Shown here: positions 1-10,301 of the stretch, piece after piece | Layout of the letters: each line of letters starts with the position of its first letter | Position numbering within the stretch: position 1 is the first letter of the stretch | Source of the DNA: Lactarius indigo | Lineage: Eukaryota > Basidiomycota > Agaricomycetes > Russulales > Russulaceae | Length of the DNA: 64,000 nucleotides | Assembly (NCBI GenBank): GCA_025766275.1 | Contig: JAFKAC010000164.1 | Span: 36,440 to 100,439 of the forward strand | Reading direction: 5' to 3' | Position numbers and translations under genes: made by a program | The notes under the pieces: model-generated | Told to the model about the DNA's origin: nothing | What the model saw: the letters and a program-made list of their open reading frames with translations, nothing else | The model's database searches: none

Positions 1-1133
1 ATTGAGCCACTTGAGGTATGAGAGCACCCATTCGCTGACTGATACCCCCTTGATGTAGGAGAGGAACAGCAGACTTCGCCGGCAGTCATTGCGCATGATA
101 GGGGTGTCAAGGTTCATCCCCCAGTATACATGCCATTGTGTGAGGAATGAGTCTACCTTAGTCCGATCTCTGTCGAAAATAGTAGGAGGCTCGCCTGTCA
201 ATTTTTCATGCTCGTGTCCATGTCCACCTTCCCCTCCACCTCCAGGTGGGCCCCTGCCTCCACCAGGGGGTCCCCCTTCTGGTGGGATTCTTGGAAGGTC
301 AGGTGGGTCTCCTCCTCCTCCAGGTCGTCATGGGAAATCTCCGCCAGGGGGTCCTCCCCATTCTGGTGGGGGGTCGAGTGGTAGTCCTTGTCTTCTTCCT
401 CCTCCTGATGGAGGGTCGCCTTGGTCAGGGCCAATGGCCCTAAAGATTGCTGCATCATCTGCAGTCATACAGTGCCCCATCTCTGGGTTGATGGGTAGGA
501 GATGTCATTGAGATTCTTGTCTAATGGCATTGGCCGCTTCTTGCGCCACTTGCTCCCACATAGTGAGGATCTCTTGTTCTGTCATAGTTGTTGTGGCCAT
601 TTCTGCAGCTGGTGAGCATACGTGGATGACCTCGGGCTGCTTGGAGATATGCAAGGACTCAGCTTGCTGAATGGTGTACTGTTCGATGGGGCCGACGCTC
701 TGGGGTCGAATTTCTTTGCTTCTTTCTTCATCTTCTTCGGTTTCTTCACTTACAGCTTCTCCTGTGGAGTGCTCTTGTAGTTGGCCATCTATTGGTCCCC
801 AGTCGGCTCTTGAGTTTAGTTCTCATGTGTCAATATTGCACTGGTAGTTTCTTCCTGCTGGTCTAACAATGTCCCAGCAATGATCTATGGGGTTCCATGT
901 AATTTCTACCCAGCACAAATGGTCAAAGTTGAACTCAATGGGTCTGACTGAACCTTGTAGGTCCATTAAATTCCACGAAATATCTGGTTTTGTCTCCTTG
1001 GTCTCTCCACCTTGCTGCTCCCAGGAATCAGGTGGGTACGTTGCGATCTCCTCTTCACTCCAAGTAATATGGACAGAAGCTCATCCACTGATCGCAGGTG
1101 TTGACAGTCGCCACAATGGGATCTTGGTCTTGA
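1..1133 (-). mobile_element. Gypsy-1 leader and gag, 5' part, decayed
   Basis: Read on the minus strand, the stretch after the LTR matches the leader and gag N-terminus of the other two Gypsy copies in the window (5009-6100 and 10302-12000). The shared landmarks are a segment about a two-amino-acid-rich host-type protein start, a Gly/Pro-rich stretch near 230-400, and the gag block reading roughly LTGEPP-FD--RTKV--FL-QWHVYWGMN near 60-210. The frame is broken by stops and shifts, so no protein is intact. An 11-base primer-like site (1121-1131) lies two bases inside the LTR, as in the other copies. The element runs off the left edge, so its pol and 3' LTR are not seen. Confidence 0.8.
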
Positions 1134-1571
1134 TGTAACGCCGTCACGGCGTTAGCTCAACTTGAGCTTGATAATTAAGGCGACTTGACTTAGCTAAACA
1201 CATTCCTGTTGAATGTATGGCTCAAAGGCGATCCTAGATGCGTGCAAGCACTAGGCAAGTATGTCCTCTTGAACTGACTGAAAGGCGATGACAAAGACAG
1301 AGAGAAAGTGACAATTGAAGAAGACCAAGATGGCATATCTTGGTCTTCTGTAGCTACCTTAAATACACATTGAGCAGGCTTTCAAGCGCTGCTATGAGTC
1401 ACCGTATGTAGCATCCAACATATCGCGTAAGTACCACAATCCTAATACTACTACTACCTGTACTAGGATCGAGTCATAACCGTATCGCCTACCTCCTATC
1501 GTAAACCCTGAGTCCATGACTAATCTACCTTATAGCTGTAGTCACAACTGGTACAGTAAGGAATCGTAACA
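1134..1571 (-). repeat. 5' LTR of gypsy-1
   Basis: The 438-bp block begins TGTTACGATTCC and ends GGCGTTACA on the minus strand. It is clearly homologous to the LTRs at 9128-9601, 9841-10288 and 53494-53948. It carries the family hairpin (AAGACCAAGAT, loop, ATCTTGGTCTT) near 1321-1346 and a TATTTAA-like box upstream of it in the sense direction. It sits directly against a plus-strand LTR fragment of gypsy-2, so gypsy-1 inserted into that LTR. Confidence 0.85.
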
Positions 1572-1849
1572 ACTATGGTCCAACTCAGTATTAGTCATGG
1601 ACTCTTACATTGTATCAGTCTGCATAGTAGTTCACATGTGATTGTGACTCATGTATGACTCATTCCTAGGATAGCAGTACTAGGGTTTGAGCTAGTTATG
1701 CTATTTGTTACCTACTGTTCAAGTGGCTCTTTAAAGCCCATGTGTATCTGTATAAGCAGTAGTTGCAGAAGACCAAGAGTCCCCATCTTTGTCTTCTTCA
1801 ATCCACTCTCTGATTCATCTTTTGTCTGCCTTAGTCTTGGACTAAGTGT
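1572..1849 (+). repeat. 5' LTR of gypsy-2, first part
   Basis: The plus-strand sequence matches the 5' half of the 9841-10288 LTR. Examples are the CTAGGGTTTG block near 1691, the TTTAAAGCCC block near 1730, and a worn copy of the AAGACCAAGA hairpin near 1770. Roughly the first 30 bases of the LTR are missing where gypsy-1 inserted. The LTR is interrupted at 1850 by the fold-back element and resumes at 4818. The last seven bases (TAAGTGT, 1843-1849) are the target-site duplication. Confidence 0.7.
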
Positions 1850-1974
1850 CAGCCAATGATCTGGCATGACTTCCATAACTGATGGGCCAACCGATGGTGA
1901 GAATCTTTCATATGTCATGGGCCAGCTGACGTTGGCTGACAGCAAAGAATCTCCCAAGACTCATGAGTCAACCG

Positions 1975-3185
1975 ACATCGGCTCGGACGGACAAAATGTA
2001 TAAATATCTCCGAGTCCAAGAACATATCTCGGACGGATAGTTAAGAACCACATCTGAGAATGTATCTCGGACAGATGGCTAAGAACCACATCTGAGAATG
2101 TATCTTGGCCAGATGGTGAAGATACCTCAGACATGTACCAGACCAATATGTCCGAGATTATGTTCACATACTGGAGGGTATTAACATGTATGGGTGTGTG
2201 AGATATCTCGGACATGCTTCAGACCAATATGTCTGAGATTATGTCCACATATTAGAGGGTATTAACATGTATGGGTGTCCGAGATATCTTGGACATGTTA
2301 CGGACCAATAGGTCCGAGATTATATAGGTGTATTGGAGGGTATTAACATGTATAGGTGTCTGAGATATCTCGGACATGCTTCAGACCAATATGTCCAAGA
2401 TTATGTCCATATACTGGAGGGTATAAACATTTATGGGTGTCTGAGATATCTTGGACATGCTTTGGACCAATATGTCCGAGATTATGTGCACATACTGGAG
2501 GGTATTAACATGTATGGGTGTCCGAGATATCTCGGACATGCTTTGGACCAATATGTCCAAGATTACGTCCACATATTAGAGGGTATTAACATGTATGGGT
2601 GTCCGAGATATCTCGGACATGCTTCGGACCAATATGTCCGAGATTACATCCACATACTGGAGGGTATTATTAACATGTATGGGTGTCCAAGATATCTTTG
2701 GACCAATATGTCCGAGATTATGTGCACATACTGGAGGGTATTAACATGTATGGGTGTCCAAGATATCTTGGACATGCTTCGGACCAATATGTCCAAGATT
2801 ACGTCCACATATTAGAGGGTATTAACATGTATGGGTGTCCGAGATATCTCGGACATGCTTCAGACCAATATGTCCGAGATTACGTCCACATATTAGAGGG
2901 TATAAACATGTATGGGTGTCCAAAAATCTCGGACATGCTTCGGACCAATATGTCCGAGATTACATCCACATACTGGAGGGTATTAACATGTATGGGTGTC
3001 CAAGATATCTCAGACATGCTTCGGACCAATATGTCCGAGATTACGTCCACATATTGGAGGGTATTAACATGTATGGGTGTCCAAGATATCTCAGACATGC
3101 TTCAGACCAATATGTCCGAGATTAGTATGTCCACATACTGAGGGTATTAACATGTATGGATGTCCAAGATATTTTGGACATGTTC
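1975..3185 (+). repeat. 81-bp palindromic tandem repeat, forward arm
   Basis: About 14 units with an 81-bp period; one unit is 84 bp because of an extra TTA near 2669. Each unit contains the 16-base palindrome TCCGAGATATCTCGGA and a second inverted pair (TCTCGGACAT and ATGTCCGAGA) around a short loop, followed by an ACTGGAGGGTATTAACATG block. Because 81 is a multiple of 3, long open frames run through the array in several frames. These are by-products of the repeat, not genes. Units differ mainly by CpG transitions, for example TCCGAG versus TCTGAG or TCCAAG. Confidence 0.9.
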
Positions 3186-3570
3186 TGGAGCAATACATTA
3201 TGTGGGTGTGCTGGAGTTTATCAGGCAGGAAACACTTCAAGGCTTTGTGGAAGTCATCAAGTGTAGAAATGATTGAGTGGAGCTTACACTGTGACACTGG
3301 ATGTGTCAAGTCATAACAAAGAGAACTTACTAAATACTCTGAAATGAATGGAAATGACACATACTGTCCTTTGTGCCTGATCAATTAGACTAATAACTAA
3401 TAATAAAGGAAGTGTACATGTTCCAATCAAGTAACATGGGGTAATCATTACAATGGGAGAGAACATAATAAGTACACATACATGAGCCTTGGCTGTGGAA
3501 ACAATTCATGCAGAATATATCTATGGGGTCCTAGTCTCTGAATGCATACACATGGCTAGACACTCTAGGC
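3186..3570. other. Unique centre of the fold-back element
   Basis: About 385 bp with no 81-bp units lie between the two arms. I see no convincing gene here: the short open frames share no motif with anything I recognise. It would form the loop if the arms paired. Confidence 0.5.
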
Positions 3571-4560
3571 TAATCATCCAGAGATATCTTGGACACCTGT
3601 ACATGTTTATACCCTCTGGTATACCCACATAATCTCAGACATATTGCTCTGGAACATGTCTGAGATATCTCAAACACCCATACATGTTTATACCCTCCAG
3701 TATATGGACATAATCTCGGACATATTGGTCTGAAGCATGTCCGAGATTGTTTGGACATCCATACATGTTTATACCCTCCAGTACACCTATATAATCTCGG
3801 ACCTATTGGTCCATAACATGTCCGAGATATCTTGGACACCCATACATGTTAATACCCTCTAATATGTGGACATAATCTCAGACATATTTGTCTGAAGCAT
3901 GTCCGAGATATCTCGGACACCCATACATGTTAATACCCTCCAATACACCTATATAATCTCTGACATATTGGTCCAGAACATGTCCAAGATATCTCGGACA
4001 CCCATACATGTTAATACCCTCCAGTATGTGGATGTAATCTCGGACATATTGGTCCGTAACATGTCCAAGATATCTTGGACACCCATACATGTTAATACCC
4101 TCTAATATGTGGACATAATCTCGGACATATTGGTCCGAAGCATGTCTGAGATATCTCAGACACCCATACATGTTAATACCCTCCACTATGTGGATGTAAT
4201 CTCAGACATATTGGTCCAGAACATGTCCGAGATATCTCGGACACCCATACATGTTAATACCCTCCAGTATGTGGACGTAATCTTGGACATATTGGTCTGA
4301 AGCATGTCCGAGATATCTTGGACACCCATACATGTTAATACCCTCCAGTATGTGCACATAATCTCGGACATATTGGTCCAGAACATGTCCAAGATATCTC
4401 GGACACCCATACATGTTAATACCCTCCAGTATGTGGACGTAATCTCGGACATATTGGTCCGAAGCATGTCCGAGATATCTCAGACACCCATACATGTTTA
4501 TACCCTCTGGCACACCCATATAATCTTGGATGTGCTCCTCCAGAACATGTGCAATTTCCT
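3571..4560 (-). repeat. 81-bp palindromic tandem repeat, reverse arm
   Basis: About 12 units of the same 81-bp repeat as at 1975-3185, in reverse complement. Together the two arms make a multi-kilobase inverted repeat, and each unit is itself palindromic. CpG-type variation is again the main difference between units. The last ~90 bases before 4650 are degraded. Confidence 0.9.
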
Positions 4561-4817
4561 TGGACCTGCAGATGTTTATACACCCCACTCCATTATACAC
4601 ATATGGTCTTGGAGTGCTTCCTTCAGTTCCATCTCTCCACTAATGATTTCTAGATATCTGAAAATCCCTGTGCACTCCCATATCTACTCCTTCGGACCAC
4701 AACTCCAGAGTAAATGTCTCCGAGCCGACATCAGCTGGCCCATGACATATGTAAGACTCTCACCATCGGTTGGCCCATCAGTTATGGAAGTCATGGCAGA
4801 TCATTATGTGTAAGTGT

Positions 4818-4995
4818 GCTTCTGCTTTAACTTACCAAGGGTTGAGCCTCTTATTCATCTTTGCTGTGGTTGTGAGCTGTTGAGCCCCCATTCATCTTGC
4901 ATTGGGTTGACATATGGTCCCCATTTGCCTGTCATTTGCTAAGTTGTCTACACCATCACAAGTCCAAGTCAGACTAACGCCCATGGAGCATAACA
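4818..4995 (+). repeat. 5' LTR of gypsy-2, last part
   Basis: This continues the LTR fragment that stopped at 1849. The text GCTAAGTTGTC...AGTCAGACTAACGCC...ATAACA matches the end of the 9841-10288 LTR. The primer-like site AAGACCAAGAT follows at 4998-5008, two bases after the LTR end. Confidence 0.65.
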
Positions 4996-6839
4996 TTAAG
5001 ACCAAGATTCTTCAACATGGTGTATCTGACAAGAGAACAGTGGATGTCTTTCTGTCTGTATTCCCTTAAATGAAAAGGAGATTGCAACATACCAACAAGA
5101 TTCCTGGGAGCTGCCTAGTGAAGAGAACAGGGAGAAGACACCAGATACTTTGTAGAGTTTAATGGTCCTAACTGTTACCAACCCATTGAGTTCAACTTCA
5201 ATCACCTTTGTTGGACCAAGGTTACATGAAACCCCATAGATCATCACTGGGATATTGTATGCCCAGCAGGAAGGAACTACAACTGCAACATTGATGCACA
5301 AGAGCTTAATAGCTGTGCAGACTACAGTCCCATTGATGGACTGGACAAGCACAGGAACACATGGATGAAGGGATTAGCAGAGAAGAAGCCTCTGAAAGTC
5401 AAGAGTCTCCCAGTAGAGGAAACACCCCAGCAGAAGATGCCAGCTTAGTAGGAGCTACTATTGGTGAACATATCATACAACAAACTGAGTCACTCATTAT
5501 TCAACAACCAGAACCTGAAACAATTCACATTCACAGTCCAGTAGTTGCAATGGCTACCACCACCATCACTTGTGAAGAAGAACAATTGGCAGCCAACACC
5601 CTTGATCAGTTAGCACAAGAAGAACAACAGTGAATTATGCAGGAAGCACAAGCCATATTGGTTCCTATCAACCCACAAACTGGTCATTGTATGACTGACA
5701 ATGATGTAGCAATTCACCATGCCATAGGACTGGACATACCTGACCCACCTAGTGGAAGAGGACCCCCTGGGGGGTTACCTGGAGAAGAACCACCCCCATG
5801 AGGGGGAGGATTTGGAGGATTCCCTGGTGGATACCCAGGAGGGCCATCAGGAGGTGGAGGCAGGATACCAGGTGCAGGTCTTGTAATTCCTCCCCAAAAT
5901 AACAAGTTAGCTGGTGAGACACCCATAGTATTTGACAGAGAACACACTAAAGTTGAAGCATTTCTCACACAATGGCATGTCTATTGGGGCATGAATGTGG
6001 ACAAGGGCATCATGGCTACATCTTACTGATGCGCCCTGCTTTTCCTCTCTTACATGTCAATGTCAGCAAATGGGTATTAGCCATGCTTACATGGCTTAAT
6101 AGCCAGATACAAACTGGTATACCTTGAATGAGTGAAGGATTGTGGAATGAAGTCACACACAGCTTTATGCAGTGCTTCAGAAAACACTATGAAACAGGAA
6201 CAAGCTCAATACAAGCTCAAGAAAGGACTTAAAATGATTGGAGGCAATCTAGATGAGTATTGCACCCAGTTTGAACAATTAGTACACTGCGCTCAGTACA
6301 GGCTTGATGATCCTCAAACACTGGATCTAATCCTGAGTGGACTACCAAAAGACCTATATTCAAAGGTCTACACCCTTGACTCTCTGTGAAACTACCATGA
6401 GTGGGAAGAAGCTGCCACTACCTAACAACAACAATACATGCATCTCAAAGCCATGCTCAATAAAGGAGCACCACAAAAACAAGAGTGACCACACCAGCAA
6501 CAGCATCAGTGGCAGGGTCCACCACAAAGTACCTGGCAGCCACACAATTTACGATACTGTGATCACAATGCTATGGATACATCAGCAGATTGTATTTGAG
6601 GGTGACTTGTGGGAGCAGAAGACATATTAGCTCTGCATCCCCCATATCAACCAAGAGGAGGATTCTTACAACGAAGCAGAGGACAGAATAACCAAAGGCC
6701 AGTCACATGCTACAATTGCAGAAAGGATGGACACATTGCTTGCGATTTCAGACAACCAAGGGGAGGTTACCAACCCCAAGCATCAAGCAGTTGGTTCATA
6801 GACACCAATTACCATCAACAAGGACCAGAGGTTGCTATA
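4996..6839 (+). pseudogene. Gypsy-2 leader and gag, decayed
   Basis: Gag of a chromodomain-type Gypsy. The leader (5009-5360) aligns with those of gypsy-1 and gypsy-3. An open piece at 5361-5633 covers the acidic gag N-terminus, a Gly/Pro-rich run follows near 5750-5880, and the central gag block (GETPIVFDREHTKVEAFLTQ) lies near 5910-5980. The retrotransposon gag domain continues to about 6390. Near 6700-6760 a zinc-knuckle relic reads CYNCRKDGHIACDF. The CX2CX4HX4C pattern is lost because Phe stands where the last Cys should be. Several stops break the frame. The reading is cut at 6840 by a solo LTR and resumes at about 7398. Confidence 0.8.
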
Positions 6840-7392
6840 TGATGAACAGCACAGATGGACAGTATACTCACAGTGGACTGAAGACTGTGGTGAGATAAAC
6901 TGAGCAGCTGGAAAGCAGCAGAGGGAGATCTTGCAAGTGGAAGCAAAGAGGTGTTCTGGCACACAGCAGTGAGAGAACTGATGTGGACCAGGAGTGTACA
7001 TGGTACTCTACTTATACTCCTACAGAGGGTGACAATAGTACAATGCTAGTAACACTAGTCACAGAATACAAGGGCAGTATTGTTCTACAAAGGGACAAAG
7101 GAGTGGATGCTTTGAGAACAAAGAGAGGGAGAAAAAGAAGAGTCCAGAACTAAATGATATCATAGTGACATCATAATAAGTATAGAACAAAGGAAAGTAC
7201 AAAGGCATTGAGTACAATGCAAAGTCTGGAGGTATGATGTCATAGAAGTACAGTGATGTCATACATGACGACTAGATTGTACAGATCAGATAATGCATAA
7301 TCTACAAGTCCTAATAAATCTAATCTAAAGCAGTCCATGCTGCAAGTCTGGTCCATATGAGCTGCTAAATGTGTGCAGGTCACTTATCAACA
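6840..7392 (-). repeat. Solo LTR, same family as the Copia at 19388-25733
   Basis: The block starts TGATGAACAGC and ends CACTTATCAACA on the plus strand, and aligns along its length with the 617-bp LTRs at 19388-20004 and 25117-25733, with scattered differences and indels. The flanks are CTATA (6835-6839) and CTATG (7393-7397), a 5-bp duplication with one change. The sense direction is minus, by analogy with the intact element. No internal Copia sequence remains, so it arose by LTR-LTR recombination. Confidence 0.88.
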
Positions 7393-7397
7393 CTATG

Positions 7398-8445
7398 TGA
7401 GCAGTTCAAGATGCACCGCTGCAACAGCATGCCAATGACTGGCTAAACAGAGTGGCAGGAGAATCAGATGATGTAAAGGACATTATCCTCCAACAATTGT
7501 GGAAGAAGGAGGGTTTTCAGGATGCCTAAACCCATCAGCCTGGGTGAGGGCAGTAAATTGTAACAGTGTAATCATAACTTGCTACCATTCTATGAGAATT
7601 CCAGTATCAATTCACACCAGTTATGCAATGGCCAACATATGAGCACTGATCAACTCAGGAGCAACCCATTGCTTCATGAGACCCTTCTTTGTCAAAAGGA
7701 TGGGATTTGGGACCAAATTACTTGACAACCTGAAGAAAATATGGAATATCAACAACACAGAAAACAAAGCCGGGAGTATCACCCATTATGTCAATGTTGA
7801 TGTCCAAACTAAAGGCATAAATAAGGAAATATGCTTCCTTATCACTGATATCAGAAATGAAGACATTGTATTAGGATACCCATGGCTGGCCATGTATGAC
7901 CCACAGATCAAATGGTCACAAGCCGCTATACATGAGGGAATGTTCCCCATCATCATCCAGTCTGTAAACCCTTGCATTAAATGAACCAAACTCATTGTTG
8001 CAGCCACCTCTGTACAGGATGATGATTATGAAGTTGTACACTCCTGTGTTGTCACTGATGAACAACAACAACAATTTGAGGAAGGCTGCCAAATTAGAGC
8101 CACCGCTACAGACCTTGCCATTGCCACCCAGCAATATACTACAAAAGCAGAATTACTGGCAGAATACCAACAATTTGCATGCCTCTTCAGTGAAGAGGCA
8201 TCAGACAGGTTTCCACCCAGCAGGCCCTGGGATCACACCATTGAGTTCAAACCTGGGACTGCTGATGCTATTGATTGCAAGATATACCCCATGACTCAAG
8301 AAGATAAGAAACTACATGAATGGATTGATGAACAGTTAAAGAAGGGATATATATGCCCCTCTAAATCTCCATATGCATCATCCTTCTTCTTCATCAAAAA
8401 GAAGGATGGAAAGCTGTGCCCTGTACAGGATTACAGGAAGATCAA
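7398..8445 (+). pseudogene. Gypsy-2 protease and start of reverse transcriptase
   Basis: After a gag C-terminal piece (reads ...DDVKDIILQQLWKKEGF near 7470-7520) comes a retropepsin. The active-site region reads ALINSGATHCF near 7650, where Asp of the DSG motif is Asn, so it would be inactive. The downstream block GYPWLAMYDPQIKW is at about 7877-7917. The reverse transcriptase start (DHTIEFKPGTADAIDCKIYPM; KKKDGKLCPVQDYRKIN) lies at 8230-8445. An in-frame stop interrupts the protease near 7645. The frame is cut at 8446 by an LTR and picks up at 9744. Confidence 0.8.
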
Positions 8446-9127
8446 TGTTATGTTCCTGCTGGCATAGTGTCTGACTTGGACAATTATCAGGTGTTGGCAT
8501 GTGACTACTACTTGTGGAATGGGCCAAAGTGCCAAAGTGTCCCCTTTGTAGTCAAGACAAGGCAACCTCCTGATGAGACAGTCAGGGAATAAAAGAAGAA
8601 GTTGAGCAGCTGTCAACCAAAGGAGAGATGGGAGGCAAGTGACAAGTCACAAAGGAGGGGATAACTCAGAGTCCTATTGAAAGGCAGGAGAATACAAGAA
8701 CTTAAGCTGGGGAATGCTCCATCCCAGCATACTACCTATATACTAGTACACAGTAAAGTTCACAGTCAGATCTGAACTCAGGAATCCTAGTATTGTACAC
8801 AAGTCATACCGAGTCATAGATAAGTACAACCAATGGCATAAAGCCCTCAGTATCGTATCAGTCAGCACAGATGTGACAGCCAATCAGAACGTACATGAAA
8901 TATCAGAACATCAGAAGGTAGGCATGTAGGCCTGTAAAGTCTGTACAAGGGAACCCAATAACCTCTAAGCTTGATATGGCAAGTGGACCATAACACTGGT
9001 TTGGCATGATGTTTGTACAATGCAAACATCACACTGAAATGTTGTCATATGATTAGTTAGTCACATGACCACCATCCATCCACACCATATGTGTGCGGCT
9101 TGGGCATACTCATCTCACCATTCCAGC

Positions 9128-9426
9128 TGTTACGTTTGTGTGTGTGTGTGACCCTTACTGTACTGGTTGTGACTATGGCTGTAAGGTAGATTAGTCACAG
9201 ACTTGGAGTTTACAATAGGAGGTAGGAGATACAGACTGACTCAACCCTAATACTAGTCGTAGTAGTACTAGGGTTTGCTCTACTTACATGATTCATTGGA
9301 CGCTACATATGATGACTTGGAGCAGCACTTGAAAGCCTGTGCATATCTGTATTTAAGATACCTTGTGAAGACCAAGATACACCATCTTGGTCTTCTTCAA
9401 TCGTCACTTGTTCTGTCTTCATATGC

Positions 9427-9475
<49 letters not shown>

Positions 9476-9601
9476 ATCATCAACCATCAGTGCCTTCAAG
9501 CATCTGAATCACCTTCGTGCCATACATCCTTGATGTGCTTAGCTAAGTGACTGGTCACCTATTCCAAGCTCAAGTCAAGCTGACGCTGTGACAGTGTTAC
9601 A
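9128..9601 (+). repeat. Gypsy-family solo LTR nested in another solo LTR
   Basis: Starts TGTTACG and ends AGTGTTACA. It is homologous to the LTRs of gypsy-1 and gypsy-3 and includes the AAGACCAAGAT/ATCTTGGTCTT hairpin. The flanking 5-bp duplication CCAGC is perfect (9123-9127 and 9602-9606). It contains a long CT microsatellite not seen in the other copies. Confidence 0.92.
9429..9470 (+). repeat. (CT)n microsatellite
   Basis: An uninterrupted run of about 21 CT dinucleotides within the solo LTR. Confidence 0.97.
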
Positions 9602-9743
9602 CCAGCTGTGTAAGCAGCCCATCTTCTTTGCCTTCTTCCTCAGGGAAGCTGGTGCGTGACCAGCCAGACTCGCAATACTCCCAATGAGGACCCACACGTG
9701 ATGTAGGTAGGTCACATGGTTGAGGCATGTTTATTACAATCAA

Positions 9744-9840
9744 TGCTGTGACTGTTCACAACCAATATCCTTTACCCCTCATCCCCAAACTTATTACCAA
9801 CCTCAGTAATGCCCACATCTATACCAAACTTGATGTCCAA
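9744..9840 (+). pseudogene. Gypsy-2 reverse transcriptase, continued
   Basis: The short piece reads AVTVHNQYPLPLIPKLI then NLSNAHIYTKLDV, the standard second block of Gypsy reverse transcriptase. It matches the parallel stretch of gypsy-3 near 43635-43720. It is cut by the 5' LTR of gypsy-3 at 9841. The rest of gypsy-2 pol is not found in the window. Confidence 0.85.
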
Positions 9841-10288
9841 TGTTACGTTTGGATGTGGACCCTTACAACTTATGGTGTTGCACTGGTAGTAGGGCATAAT
9901 CTGTCATGGACTTCAAGTGGATAGCTCACATGTAGTAGTAGTAGTGACTCGATCCTAGTAGTAGTCATACTAGGGTTTGCTGTATTTACATGATTCATAG
10001 GACACTCCCAGGTGGTGCTTTAAAGCCCGTCTTTACTTGTATTTAAGATGTGCCACAAAGACCAAGATATGCCATCTTGGTCTTCTTCAATTGTCATCTT
10101 CTGTCTTGTCATCTCCTCTCCTTGTGTGACGCAACTTACCTCAGGGCTGAGGGAGTTCACCATTTGTCTAGCACTTGCATGTGTCTAGAGATTGCCTTTG
10201 TGCCATACGCCTTAGTCACATATGCTTAGCTAAGTGGTTGTCGACTCCTTTCAAGCTCAAGTCAAGCTAATGCTGTGACAGTGTTACA
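9841..10288 (+). repeat. 5' LTR of gypsy-3
   Basis: 448 bp, TGTTACGTTTGG to AGTGTTACA. It was inserted in the reverse transcriptase of gypsy-2 just after TTGATGTCCAA. No matching 3' LTR remains because the 3' end of gypsy-3 is replaced by Copia sequence at 53141. Confidence 0.88.
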
Positions 10289-10301
10289 TTAAGACCAAGA
10301 T
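10040..10301 (+). promoter_or_regulatory. LTR promoter, hairpin and self-primer site
   Basis: A TATTTAAG box (10040-10047) lies about 30 bp before ATCTTGGTCTT (10074-10084). That 11-mer pairs with AAGACCAAGAT at 10058-10068 to form a hairpin. It is also exactly complementary, over 11 of 11 bases, to AAGACCAAGAT at 10291-10301, which starts two bases after the LTR end where the primer-binding site belongs. The site does not look like a tRNA complement. In Tf1-type chromoviruses the first 11 bases of the transcript prime reverse transcription, and I infer the same mechanism here. The site is conserved in gypsy-1 (1121-1131) and gypsy-2 (4998-5008). Confidence 0.7.

Larger units (their letters stand above)
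1850..4810. mobile_element. Fold-back, KDZ-type non-autonomous DNA element
   Basis: This 2,961-bp element has terminal inverted repeats of about 100 bp. The left end begins CAGCCAATGATCTGG. The right end, reverse-complemented, begins CACATAATGATCTGCC. Both then run through a shared block containing GACTTCCATAACTGATGGG and CCAACCGATGGTGAGA. Identical 7-bp flanks TAAGTGT (1843-1849 and 4811-4817) are read as the target-site duplication. The interior is two opposed arrays of an 81-bp repeat around a ~400-bp centre, and no transposase is present. The right terminus is the same as that of the 30-kb KDZ element (CACATAATGA) and both use 7-bp duplications, so I infer mobilisation by a KDZ transposase. 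Confidence 0.75.
8446..9738 (+). repeat. Solo LTR (family TGTTATGTTCC...TTACA) with a nested LTR
   Basis: The ends TGTTATGTTCCTG and GTTTATTACA are flanked by a perfect 5-bp duplication ATCAA (8441-8445 and 9739-9743). Removing the block rejoins the gypsy-2 reverse transcriptase at DYRKIN(V/A). Without the nested LTR at 9128-9601 and its duplicated CCAGC, the outer LTR is about 814 bp. It contains no coding sequence that I can support. Confidence 0.8.

Noticed and set aside
89..511. Proline/glycine-rich 140-codon protein on the plus strand.
   Set aside because: It is antisense to the Gypsy gag coding trace, and the Pro run is the complement of the Gly-rich gag segment.
1961..4600. Long open frames of 60-170 codons on both strands with an MSEIS.TPIHVNTLQY-type repeat protein.
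   Set aside because: The unit is 81 bp, a multiple of 3, so any open phase stays open. Frames exist on both strands and follow the palindromes. No start, splice or domain logic.
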